Positions 52,284 through 61,011 of a DNA stretch of 64,000 nucleotides are shown piece after piece (within the stretch, counting starts at the first letter, position 1; each line of letters begins with the position of its first letter). Source of the stretch: Streptomyces cylindrosporus (lineage in GTDB: Bacteria > Actinomycetota > Actinomycetes > Streptomycetales > Streptomycetaceae); the NCBI RefSeq assembly GCF_022698165.1, contig NZ_JALDAY010000002.1:124001-188000 (forward strand), read 5' to 3'. The position numbers were made by a program, and so were the translations under genes. The notes under the pieces were generated by a model. That model did not search any database. It was not told the origin of the DNA and was given only the letters and a program-made list of their open reading frames with translations.

Positions 52284-52382
52284 CGTTCTCGTCGAAAAGG
52301 CCAGCCGACTCGCCCCGGTTATGAATCCGCACCCTCAGGGGTGGCGGGCTTGGCGCCCGGGAGCTGCTAACTCCTGGGCGCC
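52284..52382 (-). promoter_or_regulatory. Conserved structured leader, copy B
   Basis: On the minus strand a hairpin (52382-52352, stem GGCGCCCAGGAG with CTCCCGGGCGCC, loop TTAGCAG) is followed by ATTCATAACCGG (52326-52315) and TGGCCTTTTCGACGAGAACG (52303-52284). These are the same blocks as leader copy A at 13249-13347. The lower stem differs in sequence but still pairs. The distance from the last block to the ATG is 36 nt in both. Confidence 0.7.
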
Positions 52383-52997
52383 GTGTCATTTCCCCTTGGA
52401 AACCGCGGACTTGACGTTGGATGTGGTTTTGCGTCTCTCCCTTGAGAGGTTCGGGTTCGGCGGTTCCGCCGAGGGAGCAGCAACATATGCAGACGGCGGT
52501 CAACACTCCAGCGGACAGCGGGTGATGAGCAGGTTCGACGCCAACTCGACATATATCGCTTGCGGATCAGGCGCTTGGCCGGCTGATGCAGGAGCGAGTC
52601 TCTGTCGATGGCGTACCTCCGGCCCGAACCGCGACAGCAAAGCGGTTCGATGAAGCAGAGACATACGAAACTCCTCACGTGACAGCCACCCGCAATTGCC
52701 AGAAAGGAGTGACCGCAGTGCGGACTTCGCGCCTCTCCGAGGCCGAACCCGCACACTTCCCGACCCCCGGTAGACGAACCCCCGGGCATCAATGCCTTCT
52801 GGGAGCGCTTCGTACACAGCACGACACAGCCGCGCCCCCATCCCCCTCCCGGAGCCCGAGAGCCCTGGCGGAGAGCGAGCGCGAAGATCGAGCAGGTATG
52901 CAACCGTGCCCGTTCTTCGCTAAGCTGAAGCTATTCCCGCCTACAGAAAAAGTCAACACACTGGATCACTTCCAGCTTGCATAAAAAACGAGGTCAG
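52383..52997. other. Divergent promoter region
   Basis: Lies between the minus-strand replication operon and the plus-strand XRE gene. Open frames here show no family features. A 39-codon frame on the minus strand (MLLLPRRNRRTRTSQ...) ends inside the leader-B hairpin and could be a leader peptide. AT-richer tracts before the XRE gene (52930-52990) may be its promoter. Confidence 0.35.
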
Positions 52998-53900
52998 ATG
53001 CCTGCTCGTCACTTCGACCGAACCCGTCTGCGTACGGTGCGGCGGGCCGCCGAGATCTCCCAAGCCGCCGTGGGCAAGGCGCTGGGCGTGTCCGACTCGG
53101 CGGTTGCGAGCTGGGAGAACGGCGCGCAGACACCAGATCCCGAGAAGCTGCCGGCGCTGGCGCGCGCCATCGGGCGCGATGTGGACAACCTGTTCCCGCG
53201 CTCCGGGCCACCCGATCTCAAGGATCTACGGTGCGATGCCGGTTACTACCAGTACGAGACGGCCGCGTTCATCGGCACCAAGAGCGCCGGGCCAGTGGCG
53301 GCGGCCGAGCGTGGAGAGCGGCCTCTCAAGGAGAAGTACGTCCTGGCCCTGGCTGTGAAGTACGGCGTCAGCGAGGACGAGCTACGACAAGCGGGAGCCC
53401 GGTCGATCGCCACCGCACAAGGCGTTCCCGTCGATGCACCCGCATCGACGGGAACGAAAAGGACATCGGCCGCTGACACCCCTCCCGGATCGCTGTCCGA
53501 GAAGATCACGCTGCTGCTGGACGGCTCGTACCCCAGCCCTCCAGGGCCGCCGTCCGATGCGGAGATGGCGAAGGCGGTGAACGCCACAGCCGGAGGGCAG
53601 CTCCTCACCGAGAAGGACTTCCGCGATCTCCGTACGGGCGTCACCGAAACCGCTCCCCCTGAGGTTCTGGACGCGCTGGCCGACACCGTCGGCGTCTCGC
53701 GGCTGTACTTCAAGCCGGACGACGCCGTGGCCGCTCAGGTCTATGAGGGACTCCAGCTGCTGGCCGCCGCGAAGCAGGGGGCCGTGGGCCGCGTAAGGGC
53801 CCGTGGCCTGGGCGCTCAGGGTCTGTCGCCGAAGGCGATGGGACTCATCAATGATCTGGTGGCGGAACTGGCGGAGAAGGAAACGGACGCGAACGAGTAG
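52998..53900 (+). CDS. XRE-family regulator with two helix-turn-helix regions
   Basis: 300 residues from ATG 52998 with GAGG 7-10 nt upstream. An XRE domain (LRTVRRAAEISQAAVGKALGVSDSAVASWENGAQTPDPEKLPALARAI) is followed by a second HTH-like unit (YYQYETAAFIGTKSAGPVAAAERGERPL). A C-terminal part has SPPGPPSDAEMAKAVNATAGG, as in regulators paired with ImmA-like proteases. It may control ICE induction or the genes at 53.9-57 kb. Its own target site is not identified. Confidence 0.85.
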   Translation: MPARHFDRTRLRTVRRAAEISQAAVGKALGVSDSAVASWENGAQTPDPEKLPALARAIGRDVDNLFPRSGPPDLKDLRCDAGYYQYETAAFIGTKSAGPVAAAERGERPLKEKYVLALAVKYGVSEDELRQAGARSIATAQGVPVDAPASTGTKRTSAADTPPGSLSEKITLLLDGSYPSPPGPPSDAEMAKAVNATAGGQLLTEKDFRDLRTGVTETAPPEVLDALADTVGVSRLYFKPDDAVAAQVYEGLQLLAAAKQGAVGRVRARGLGAQGLSPKAMGLINDLVAELAEKETDANE

Positions 53901-53957
53901 CGCCAGCCTGCAGCGCACTGGCTGCGAGCAGGCAACGTGGCTACCGCTGTTCTGGCC

Positions 53958-55136
53958 TCACGCCGACTCGTGGAGGCGACCGGCAGCGACCACGCCTCGG
54001 ACGGTCTTCAGCGCGCCGAGATCCGCCAGAGGGTCTCCGTCGATCACGAGCAGGTCCGCGCGGAACCCCGGAGCGATCCGGCCCGTCGTTTCGCCCACTC
54101 CGAGCGCGTCGGCAGCCTCGATGGTCGCCATGTCGAGGATCCGGCTGTTCGGTAGGCCAAGGTGTGCGTAGAAGGAAAGGGCCGGGACCAAGCCGTCGAA
54201 CCCAGCGCGCTGGACTCCTGCGTCGGTGCCGGCGATGAGCTTGGCGCCGGCCTCCGCCATCTGCCGTACGAGATCGAACATGGCCGCCGCACGCTCCTCG
54301 CCGAAGAAGCGGGGAAGCATCTGCCAGTGGGGGCTCACGGCGGGGCAGACTGCGATGTCCCGGTCGATGATCTGCTTCAAGACGTCCTGCCGCAGGTCGA
54401 AGCCGTCGTCGGTCATCCACGTGCAGTGCTCGATCGTGTCCACGCCCGCCTCCACGGCAGCGGTGATGCCGTCCGTCCCGTGCGCGTGGGCGGCCACCGG
54501 CAGGCCGGCCTGGTGAGCCTCGTCCACCAGGGCCTGGAGTTCCTCCGGGGAGAACTGGCTCCGCCAGCTCTTCGGTCCGTCCTTGGTCAGGCCGCCTCCG
54601 GTGACCATCGCCTTGATCACGCCGGCACCCGCCGCGACGTTGCGCCGAACGAGGTCGCGGACCTCGGCCACGCCGGAGACTTCGCCTCCGAGAAAGTGGC
54701 AGTGTCCCCCGGGCGGAGTCGCGGGCGTCCCCGCCGAGACGATGCGAGGCCCAGGCGTGCTGCCACGGGCGATCTCCTCGTCCAGGCGCAGGGCGAGGCC
54801 GTTGCGATCTCCCAGGTCTCGGGCGGTCGTGACACCGCTGAGCAGGAGCTGCTCCGCACGGTGGCGCATGTCCGCCAGCAGGATCTCGTCGCTGGACTCG
54901 TGGAGCGTGGCCACGGGGTCCGCACCTCCATCGAAGGCCAGGTGGACGTGCGCGTCAATGAGGCCGGGCACGACCGTTCCCGCGGGGAACGCGAGGTGCT
55001 CCGCGTCTGGGTCTGCCTGGTTCGTGATCTGCGCGCGTGGCCCCACCGCCGCGATCGAGTCACCCTTGATGAGGACGGCGCCATCGTCCAGGTACGTCCC
55101 GGAGCCGACGAGGACTCGGCCGGCGGTGATGAGCAT
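53958..55136 (-). CDS. Metal-dependent amidohydrolase (imidazolonepropionase/prolidase-like)
   Basis: 392 residues with the amidohydrolase TIM-barrel motifs: VVPGLIDAHVHLAF (HxH), VIKAMVTGGG (Lys), PVAAHAHGTDG (His), TIEHCTWM (His), LIAGTDAGVQ (Asp), then an adenine-deaminase-like end (GRIAPGFRADLLVIDGDPLADL). It hydrolyses amide or ester bonds of an unknown cyclic or dipeptide substrate. It lies downstream of the membrane protein gene on the same strand. Confidence 0.9.
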   Translation of the reverse strand: MLITAGRVLVGSGTYLDDGAVLIKGDSIAAVGPRAQITNQADPDAEHLAFPAGTVVPGLIDAHVHLAFDGGADPVATLHESSDEILLADMRHRAEQLLLSGVTTARDLGDRNGLALRLDEEIARGSTPGPRIVSAGTPATPPGGHCHFLGGEVSGVAEVRDLVRRNVAAGAGVIKAMVTGGGLTKDGPKSWRSQFSPEELQALVDEAHQAGLPVAAHAHGTDGITAAVEAGVDTIEHCTWMTDDGFDLRQDVLKQIIDRDIAVCPAVSPHWQMLPRFFGEERAAAMFDLVRQMAEAGAKLIAGTDAGVQRAGFDGLVPALSFYAHLGLPNSRILDMATIEAADALGVGETTGRIAPGFRADLLVIDGDPLADLGALKTVRGVVAAGRLHESA

Positions 55137-55160
55137 CTGGTTTCTCCTTGACTTCAGTGG

Positions 55161-56276
55161 CTAGGCAGAGAGCCGCAGCGCGTCCGACACGGCGATCAAC
55201 TGACGTACATCCGCTTCCCGGTTGTCCTCCTTGGGCACGGCTATCGGTACCGCCGAACGTGGCTCCAAGGCGCCCTTCCCCATCGTGTCCACGGCGTGCC
55301 GGAGACGGTGCGCCAGCACGGCGGGCGGCAGGTCGAGCACTGCGGCGCCCTCCGACGCGTCGGCCAGGTGCGGGCTCACATCAACCAGTCCGTCACGACA
55401 CTCCACTATCCGTCGGTGGTAGCGGCGGTGCACGCCACGCGCCCGCCACCGGTCCCACAACCCGGAGGAGGCGGGCCGCAGCACGTTCTCGGGATAGGCC
55501 TCGGCAAGCAGTCGCCACAGCGGAGCCAGCCGACGGTGGTCACGGCGACGTCGCAGCCAGAGCCGCACGGCCGTGATCCTCGCGCGGGCCCCCGGATAGG
55601 TGACGCCCACGACGAACATCAGGATCGACACCACGAGAAGGAACGCGACAGCCGTCATGAGCGCCTCCGGCACGGTCCCACCGCTCCACCGAATGGCGAC
55701 GAAGACCGCGCGGACAGCGCAGGCCACTGCCATCGCGCCGAGACCGATGGCGGCCATCCACAGGCCCGTCGCGTGCGGGCGCCCCGACATGCGGGCATAG
55801 CGGTGAGTCCACCGGCCGGCGACACCGAGGGCGTACATGAGGTACAGACCGGCGCCGCCGTAGAAGAAGGCGATCTGCGGGATGGTCATGTCCGCTGTGC
55901 TGAACGAACCGGCGAACACGCTGTGCGGGACCGACACCGCGGCGACCGTGATCGCCACCGCCACGGCGGCCACAACGAGTGCCTCCCGCCTGGCGCGGAC
56001 TCGCCCGGCCTGTTCGTCGGCCGAGTACAGGTAGAAGCACATGAGGAAGTAGACCGTGAGCAGGAGCAGCACGTTCTGGATCAGCTTCGCGGTCCCGTGT
56101 CCCGCCACAGTGTCGACGCCCGAGGCTCCGCCGGGCATGGCCAGCGGATAGGACAACGCGGCGCTGAGCAGGCACAGCGTGACAGAACGAAGCGGTGCGT
56201 CATAAGGCGCTCGTGACCACTGATAAAGCTTCCAGACGACGGCTGCGGCAAGGCCTAGGAGGATCACTCCGGTCAC
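55161..56276 (-). CDS. Seven-TM integral membrane protein (MAB_1171c-like)
   Basis: 371 residues with about seven hydrophobic helices in the first 240 (ILLGLAAAVVWKLYQW, LIQNVLLLLTVYFLMCFYLYS, ALVVAAVAVAITVAAVSVP). A cytosolic C-terminal domain follows, with WRLLAEAYPEN and GLVDVSPHLADASEG. It resembles MAB_1171c/DUF6545-type membrane proteins, often found beside ImmA-like and XRE genes in Streptomyces. Role unknown. The stop of the ImmA-like gene lies 3 nt upstream. Confidence 0.75.
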   Translation of the reverse strand: MTGVILLGLAAAVVWKLYQWSRAPYDAPLRSVTLCLLSAALSYPLAMPGGASGVDTVAGHGTAKLIQNVLLLLTVYFLMCFYLYSADEQAGRVRARREALVVAAVAVAITVAAVSVPHSVFAGSFSTADMTIPQIAFFYGGAGLYLMYALGVAGRWTHRYARMSGRPHATGLWMAAIGLGAMAVACAVRAVFVAIRWSGGTVPEALMTAVAFLLVVSILMFVVGVTYPGARARITAVRLWLRRRRDHRRLAPLWRLLAEAYPENVLRPASSGLWDRWRARGVHRRYHRRIVECRDGLVDVSPHLADASEGAAVLDLPPAVLAHRLRHAVDTMGKGALEPRSAVPIAVPKEDNREADVRQLIAVSDALRLSA

Positions 56277-56279
56277 GGG

Positions 56280-56918
56280 TCAGAGCCACCCTCGCCGGTC
56301 ACCCAACGCCGCCTGAACACGTCGGACCGAGGGATCCTCGGACAACGGGGTGACGTGATCGAGCACCGACGACCATTCCAGGATGATCGTGGCCGCGAGC
56401 TCGACCTGGCACTCCTCCCCGTCCTCGTACGAGCACCGGCGGGCGACTCGACGAATGAGCTTGGGGTCGAGTACGGGGATCAGAGTCGCCCAGCCCTCGA
56501 CGAAGTCGTCCGGCGCCTCCTTCTTCTCCGTCTCCTCCCACTCGGCTACGAAGATGTGGAAGAGCTCGTGAAGGATGATCTGCTGCTGATGCAGGTGGGT
56601 CGTCTCCTGCTGATAGAGGATGAGGTCCATCTGGGGCGTGTCGACACACAGCCCGGAAGGACCCGGCTTCTCCAGCGGGAAAGGTCGAAGGACGATCGGG
56701 CGCCCACGCCTCTCACCGACCAACTGGCACAGTTCTTTCACGTCCAGCGGTGGTTGCACGCCGAGCGTCTGAAGCTCTCGCCGCAGCCGACGGTGCAGGT
56801 CTCGCTCCACCGTCCGCTTCTGAGCGGTACGCCGGCGGCCCAACCGCCAGCGGCTCACTCCGCCCTGCACAGGCACCCCGGGTTCAGCCGCATCTCGGTC
56901 ACCTGTTCCCAGCCCCAT
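56280..56918 (-). CDS. ImmA/IrrE-like metalloprotease-fold protein
   Basis: 212 residues from ATG 56918, chosen for GGGGAG 5 nt upstream; the frame extends in frame to 57161 without better sites. An HExxH zinc motif lies in QIILHELFHIFVAEWE, with LCQLVGERRGRPI and LILYQQETTHLHQ before it, matching ImmA/IrrE proteins. ImmA-like proteases cleave XRE repressors in mobile elements, so this could inactivate the regulator at 52998. The protein is coupled to the membrane protein gene. Confidence 0.82.
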   Translation of the reverse strand: MGLGTGDRDAAEPGVPVQGGVSRWRLGRRRTAQKRTVERDLHRRLRRELQTLGVQPPLDVKELCQLVGERRGRPIVLRPFPLEKPGPSGLCVDTPQMDLILYQQETTHLHQQQIILHELFHIFVAEWEETEKKEAPDDFVEGWATLIPVLDPKLIRRVARRCSYEDGEECQVELAATIILEWSSVLDHVTPLSEDPSVRRVQAALGDRRGWL

Positions 56919-57510
56919 CAGTACTCCCCTTCGCATCAGCCGTGACGGCTCCTCGACGAAGCCGGCCAACGGCCGTGATCGCTTCGAATCAGGTTTAGTC
57001 CCCATCACATGACGCCGCCGCAGGAGATCACGGGTGTCGAAGGCCGTACAGCAACCCATCTTGCGAACACACCCGACCCACGGGTCGCGGGGGCGTGCTC
57101 TCGACGCTCCCCGACTTTCAAAGTCGCAAGAGCGAATAAGTAATGGCCAGTGACCAAGCACCCCAGCACGCTTCGGGAACTTCGGCGGACACTACGCGAA
57201 GCCTCTGTCAGGACCTGGCTGGAAGTCGCCCCTCGGGCTTCAGTTCCACCTGCACGGCGAACTGCACCAAAACAGGGAATATCGACGCGACTCGACCTCC
57301 TGAGCTGGGCATTTTCAATCTTGACGCGACCCCGCCAGCCATCATGAGGCCCTCTAACTTCGTTACCAATCCGAGATTTTTGGGGATTGAGCACGCGGGA
57401 TAATTTCACGCATACTGCCGAAATCTCCCCTTCGTCATACCGATAGCGAAAGTGTGGCCCTAGCCACTTTCAGCCGACTTGCACGGCAATCGCGAGTACT
57501 CTTCCCAGCC
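56919..57510. other. Divergent intergenic region
   Basis: Holds the upstream part of the open frame of the ImmA-like gene (to 57161) and an AT-richer stretch near 57110-57450 suited to promoters for both directions. No additional gene is supported. Confidence 0.35.
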
Positions 57511-57942
57511 ATGTGCAACGAGATAGCCCGCCAGGGCGACAAGTACCTGGAGTTCTGGAACGAGTACCATCTGTGCACATTGACAACGCTTCGGCCGAAT
57601 GGGCGCCCACACGTAGTGCCGGTTGGCGTCACCGTGGACGTCGGCACCGGAATCGCACGAGTTATCACTCGCAAATCGAGCAGGAAAGTCGCCAATCTTC
57701 TGGCAGCGCTGCCGGGCCAAGCACGCGTCGCGGTCTGCCAAGTGGCCGGAGGGCGCTGGGCGACGCTGGAGGGCACAGCCGAAGTCCGCACGCATCCAGC
57801 CGCTGTAGACGACGCCGTTACCCGCTACGGACAGCGGTACGGGCGGACTCCGGCTCCGGATCCGGAACGCGTCGTCATCGAGATCGCGGTCGACCGGGCC
57901 TTGGGGCACTTGGGTGGTCCCAGCGCCACGTCAACGCAATGA
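57511..57942 (+). CDS. PPOX-class F420/flavin-dependent oxidoreductase
   Basis: 143 residues, a split-beta-barrel protein: EFWNEYHLCTLTTLRPNGRPHVVPVGVTVDV, RVITRKSSRKVANLLA, WATLEGTAEVRT. The PPOX superfamily reduces small molecules with FMN or F420; the F420 type is common in actinobacteria. ATG 57511 gives the usual length; the frame is open to GTG 57454. It converges on the UbiD operon region. Confidence 0.85.
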   Translation: MCNEIARQGDKYLEFWNEYHLCTLTTLRPNGRPHVVPVGVTVDVGTGIARVITRKSSRKVANLLAALPGQARVAVCQVAGGRWATLEGTAEVRTHPAAVDDAVTRYGQRYGRTPAPDPERVVIEIAVDRALGHLGGPSATSTQ

Positions 57943-57943
57943 C

Positions 57944-58132
57944 CTAGATCGCGGACGCCCAGATGTCCGTGCCGCCGTTCACCGTGAAGCCGCATGCAGT
58001 GCTGGCCATGACGAAGGTCGGCGCGCGCGTGAGCGAGCGCCACTCGTCTCGTTCACCTTCCGGGCCGGCATCTACCCCTGAGCCTGCCGAGCAGATCCCG
58101 AAACAGGTGGCCGGCATGGCGATGCCAAGCAC
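57944..58132 (-). CDS. Possible 62-residue peptide downstream of ubiD
   Basis: GTG 58132 follows the ubiD stop by 15 nt with GGAGAG 5 nt upstream and gives VLGIAMPATCFGICSAGSG...TACGFTVNGGTDIW with a short end. It is Cys-containing and Gly/Thr-rich at the C-terminus. It does not resemble VdcD/YclD, the small subunit often next to ubiD. It may be a real coupled gene or chance. Confidence 0.3.
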   Translation of the reverse strand: MLGIAMPATCFGICSAGSGVDAGPEGERDEWRSLTRAPTFVMASTACGFTVNGGTDIWASAI

Positions 58133-58147
58133 ATGGCTCTCTCCGGA

Positions 58148-59617
58148 TCACTCCTGGTAGCCGGGGTACCAAGGGGTGGGGTCGACGTCCCGGAACTGGG
58201 CACGGGTGAACATGTCCTTAAGGTGGTACGGACGGGTCGCGTCGTAGACCATCTTGGCGGTGACGCCCTTGTCCGGCAGGGCGGGGTTGTACTGCGGGGT
58301 CTGCGAGGGGTCCAGGACGTGCCCGGCGATGCCGGGCAGGATCACCAGGTCCCTGTCGGCCTGGAAGCGGGTGGTCATCGCCCACAGCACGTCCTCGCTG
58401 TCGAACGGGTCCACGTCCTCGTCGACCAGGACCACATGCTTGAGTTCGGAGTACACGCCGAGTGCGAGCACACCCGCCTGCCGGGCCCGCCCGTCGTCGA
58501 ACTCGCTGGTCTTCTCGACCTGGATGATCTGCAGGAACTTGCCGCCGCCGGAGGAATGCGCATAGGTCTGCCGTACGAAGCCGGGGAACTCGTCTTCACA
58601 GATCTTGAACACCGCGGCCTCGGTCGGAATGCCGGCCAGCGAAACGTGCTCCTCGCCCGGCCCGACGAGAGTCTGCACGATCGGGTTGGTGCGCGTCGTG
58701 ACCGCCTTGACCTTGATCACCGGCAGCGAGGGGTTCGCGGGGCCGTCGTATCCGGGAAACTCGGGCATGGCGTGCCCGGTGTTGGTGTTCTGGTCCTCGG
58801 CGACGCGTACGTTCGGAAGGATCTCCCCCTCGATGACGATCTCCGCGCGGGCCAGGGCCTTCTGATTGATCGTCAGGCATTCGACGAGGTGGACGCCCTC
58901 GCCGCGCAGGGCGCCGCCGATGGTCAGTTCATCGAAACCCAGAGGAGTGGTGGGCGCCTCGAACGACGTACCCATGTAGGCGGCCGGGTCGACGCCGATG
59001 TTGATGGACACGGGGAGGGCCTCGCCCTTGGCCTCGGCCTTCTTACGGAAGGCGTCGATGTGGCGGCCGGGCGCGAAGAAGATGGAGATCTCGTCCTCGC
59101 TCTGCACGCAGAGCCGGTGAATCGTCACGTCCGTGTGACCGTTGTCGGGGTCGGAACCGAGGACCATCGCCTCGCAGAAGTACGGCCCCGCATCCATGTC
59201 GGTGTTCGTCGGCGCGGGCAGGAGGGTGCGGATGTCGAAGCCGGCGTCGTCGGCCTTGTGCACCACCTCCTGACAAGGTGCCTGAGAGGCGTCGACGAAC
59301 ACGGGCTCCAGCGGATTGCGGACGGCCTGGGCGAACTTCTGGGTCAGCTCCCGCGGGGGACAGTCCAGGAGCATCCCGACGCGTTGGCGGCTGGCCAACA
59401 GACCGACCAGGATGCGGGCGCCCGGGTATCCCTTGACGTTCTCGAACATCATCGCGGGGCCCAGCTTGGTGGGCCGCTGGACAGTGGCGCCGGCGCCGAC
59501 CCGTTTGTAGACACCGGCCAGTTCGCCCATGGGATCGATCGGATGGTTGGTGGTGTGCAGTTGCCCGGGGTGCTTGGCCAGCACCTCCAGGGCCGAGCGC
59601 AGATCGTGGACGGCCAT
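58148..59617 (-). CDS. UbiD-family prFMN-dependent aromatic-acid decarboxylase
   Basis: 489 residues, the typical length of non-oxidative hydroxyarylic-acid decarboxylases (VdcC, LpdC). Visible features are AMMFENVKGYPGARILVGLLASRQRVGMLL, HRLCVQSEDEISIFFAPGRH, PVSINIGVDPAAYMG, EIVIEGEILPN and a conserved WAMTTRFQADRD. It decarboxylates or carboxylates phenolic acids with prenylated FMN. The UbiX genes supplying the cofactor lie just upstream. Gallate or protocatechuate-like substrates are suggested by the tannase-family gene nearby, but this is inference. Confidence 0.92.
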   Translation of the reverse strand: MAVHDLRSALEVLAKHPGQLHTTNHPIDPMGELAGVYKRVGAGATVQRPTKLGPAMMFENVKGYPGARILVGLLASRQRVGMLLDCPPRELTQKFAQAVRNPLEPVFVDASQAPCQEVVHKADDAGFDIRTLLPAPTNTDMDAGPYFCEAMVLGSDPDNGHTDVTIHRLCVQSEDEISIFFAPGRHIDAFRKKAEAKGEALPVSINIGVDPAAYMGTSFEAPTTPLGFDELTIGGALRGEGVHLVECLTINQKALARAEIVIEGEILPNVRVAEDQNTNTGHAMPEFPGYDGPANPSLPVIKVKAVTTRTNPIVQTLVGPGEEHVSLAGIPTEAAVFKICEDEFPGFVRQTYAHSSGGGKFLQIIQVEKTSEFDDGRARQAGVLALGVYSELKHVVLVDEDVDPFDSEDVLWAMTTRFQADRDLVILPGIAGHVLDPSQTPQYNPALPDKGVTAKMVYDATRPYHLKDMFTRAQFRDVDPTPWYPGYQE

Positions 59618-59619
59618 GG

Positions 59620-60216
59620 CTACTCGGCTCCTTCACTGTCGGAGGTGCGGGACAGGCCCGTCCAGCGCCGGGCATGGGGGGATTCGAGCCCGAACTGGTC
59701 CAGCACACGGGCCACGGTGTGATCGACGACTTCCTCCAGGGAGGTGGGCCTGTGGTAGAAGGCGGGCACCGGCGGCACCACCTGGGCTCCCATACGGGAC
59801 AGAGCGAGCAGGTTCTCCAGATGGATCTCGCTCAGCGGAGTCTCCCGCGGCACCAGGACCAGGCGGCGCCGTTCCTTGAGGGTGACGTCCGCGGCCCGCG
59901 CGATCAGTCCGTCCGCGTACCCGGTACGGATACCTGCGATCGTCTTCATGCTGCACGGCACGACCACCATGCCGTCCGTGGGATACGAGCCGGAGGAGAT
60001 CGCAGCCGCCTGATCACCGGCTCCGTACACCACATCCGCCAGCTTGGACACCTCACGGGCGCTGTATGGAGTCTCCAGCTCGATCGTGGTCCGTGCCCAC
60101 CGGGACAGCACCAAGTGGGTCTCCACCCCGCCGATCTCGCGCAGCACCTCCAGCAGCCGTACCCCCAGCGGGGCGCCACTGGCTCCCGTCATCCCGACGA
60201 TCAGGCGCGTCGTCAT
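59620..60216 (-). CDS. UbiX-like flavin prenyltransferase A
   Basis: 198 residues with the UbiX signature: LIVGMTGASGAPLGVRLLEVL, SGSYPTDGMVVVPCSMKTIAGI, RARLVLVPRETPLSEIHL-like RRRLVLVPRETPLSEIHLENLLAL, and MGAQVVPPVPAFYHRP. It makes prenylated FMN from FMN and a dimethylallyl phosphate for UbiD. All expected motifs are present, so it is probably the active UbiX. ATG overlaps the stop of the second UbiX-like gene. Confidence 0.92.
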   Translation of the reverse strand: MTTRLIVGMTGASGAPLGVRLLEVLREIGGVETHLVLSRWARTTIELETPYSAREVSKLADVVYGAGDQAAAISSGSYPTDGMVVVPCSMKTIAGIRTGYADGLIARAADVTLKERRRLVLVPRETPLSEIHLENLLALSRMGAQVVPPVPAFYHRPTSLEEVVDHTVARVLDQFGLESPHARRWTGLSRTSDSEGAE

Positions 60217-60803
60217 ACGCCCGCCCCCGCCTGCTGACCAAGCCCGACGAAGTCCATCAGCCGTGCCGTGAACTGCTCGTACATCTGCTCCACCGTCTCG
60301 GGCAGCGTGTAGAAGCTCGGGATCATCGGGTACACGACCGCACCCGCCTCCGTCACCTGGGTCATGTTCCGCAGATGGATCAGGTTGAACGGGGTGTCCC
60401 GTACGCACAGCACCAGCGGGCGGCGCTGCTTGAGACACACGTCCGCGGCCCGCTCGATCAGCGAGTCCGAGTGTCCCTGGGCGACGCGGGACATGGTGCC
60501 CAGCGAGCACGGCACGACGAGCATGCCCCAGACGGCGTGGCTCCCGGAGGTGTGGGGCGCGGCCCAGTCGTCCGCGTCCCAAGCCGTCACCTTCCCGGAC
60601 TCCCTGCCGAGAACGGCCTGGACCATGTCGCGGTCCTCGGCACCGCCGAACTCGTGGGCGACCAGTTTGCGTCCGCACGACGACACCAGAAGGTCGACAT
60701 GGCCGACACCCTCGTCGGCCTCCAGCGCGGCCAGGACGTGGTGAGCCATACGGGTGCCACCGGCACCCGTGACGGCCAGGATCATGTTGCGCTGCTCCGC
60801 CAT
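60213..60803 (-). CDS. UbiX-like flavoprotein B
   Basis: 196 residues, paralogous to the next gene (ILAVTGAGGTRMAHHVLAALE, HAVWGMLVVPCSLGTMSRVA, RRPLVLCVRDTPFNLIHLRNM, GAVVYPMIPSFYTLP). The usual TGASG is TGAGG, and the first helix region is altered, so it may have another role or pair with the first as a heteromer. ATG 60803 has AGGAG 10 nt upstream. First gene of the minus-strand ubiX-ubiX-ubiD operon, divergent from the monooxygenase operon. Confidence 0.88.
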   Translation of the reverse strand: MAEQRNMILAVTGAGGTRMAHHVLAALEADEGVGHVDLLVSSCGRKLVAHEFGGAEDRDMVQAVLGRESGKVTAWDADDWAAPHTSGSHAVWGMLVVPCSLGTMSRVAQGHSDSLIERAADVCLKQRRPLVLCVRDTPFNLIHLRNMTQVTEAGAVVYPMIPSFYTLPETVEQMYEQFTARLMDFVGLGQQAGAGV

Positions 60804-60939
60804 GCGGGAGGACTCCTCATCGACACAAAGTGACAAAACACCCCCACACGGTCACCGCGCTCCCACCTTGCCATGAGTCTGCTCGCCTCGCACGGGGAGC
60901 CGCCGCGGGCCCGTCGGGCATCGCGCGACCACCGGGAAT

Positions 60940-60959
60940 ACATGAATAGTCATGCATGT
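60940..60959. promoter_or_regulatory. Putative MarR operator in the divergent promoter region
   Basis: ACATGAATAGTCATGCATGT is an imperfect palindrome (seven of ten positions pair) lying between the divergent ubiX and monooxygenase operons, about 52 nt before the latter's ATG. The MarR protein encoded in the second operon is the likely binder. Function inferred. Confidence 0.45.
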
Positions 60960-61011
60960 TGGAACGGTCGAACCGCCCTCGTAGGTGAGAAAGACAGATA
61001 AGGCAGCAAGC

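Noticed and set aside
52367..52903. Minus-strand 178-codon frame upstream of leader copy B
   Set aside because: Irregular composition and no domain; only its last 39 codons might act as a leader peptide.
57944..58132. Small peptide after ubiD as a VdcD subunit or RiPP precursor
   Set aside because: It lacks the Cys-x-x-Cys and WR-TEP features of VdcD, and no RiPP modification enzyme is encoded nearby.
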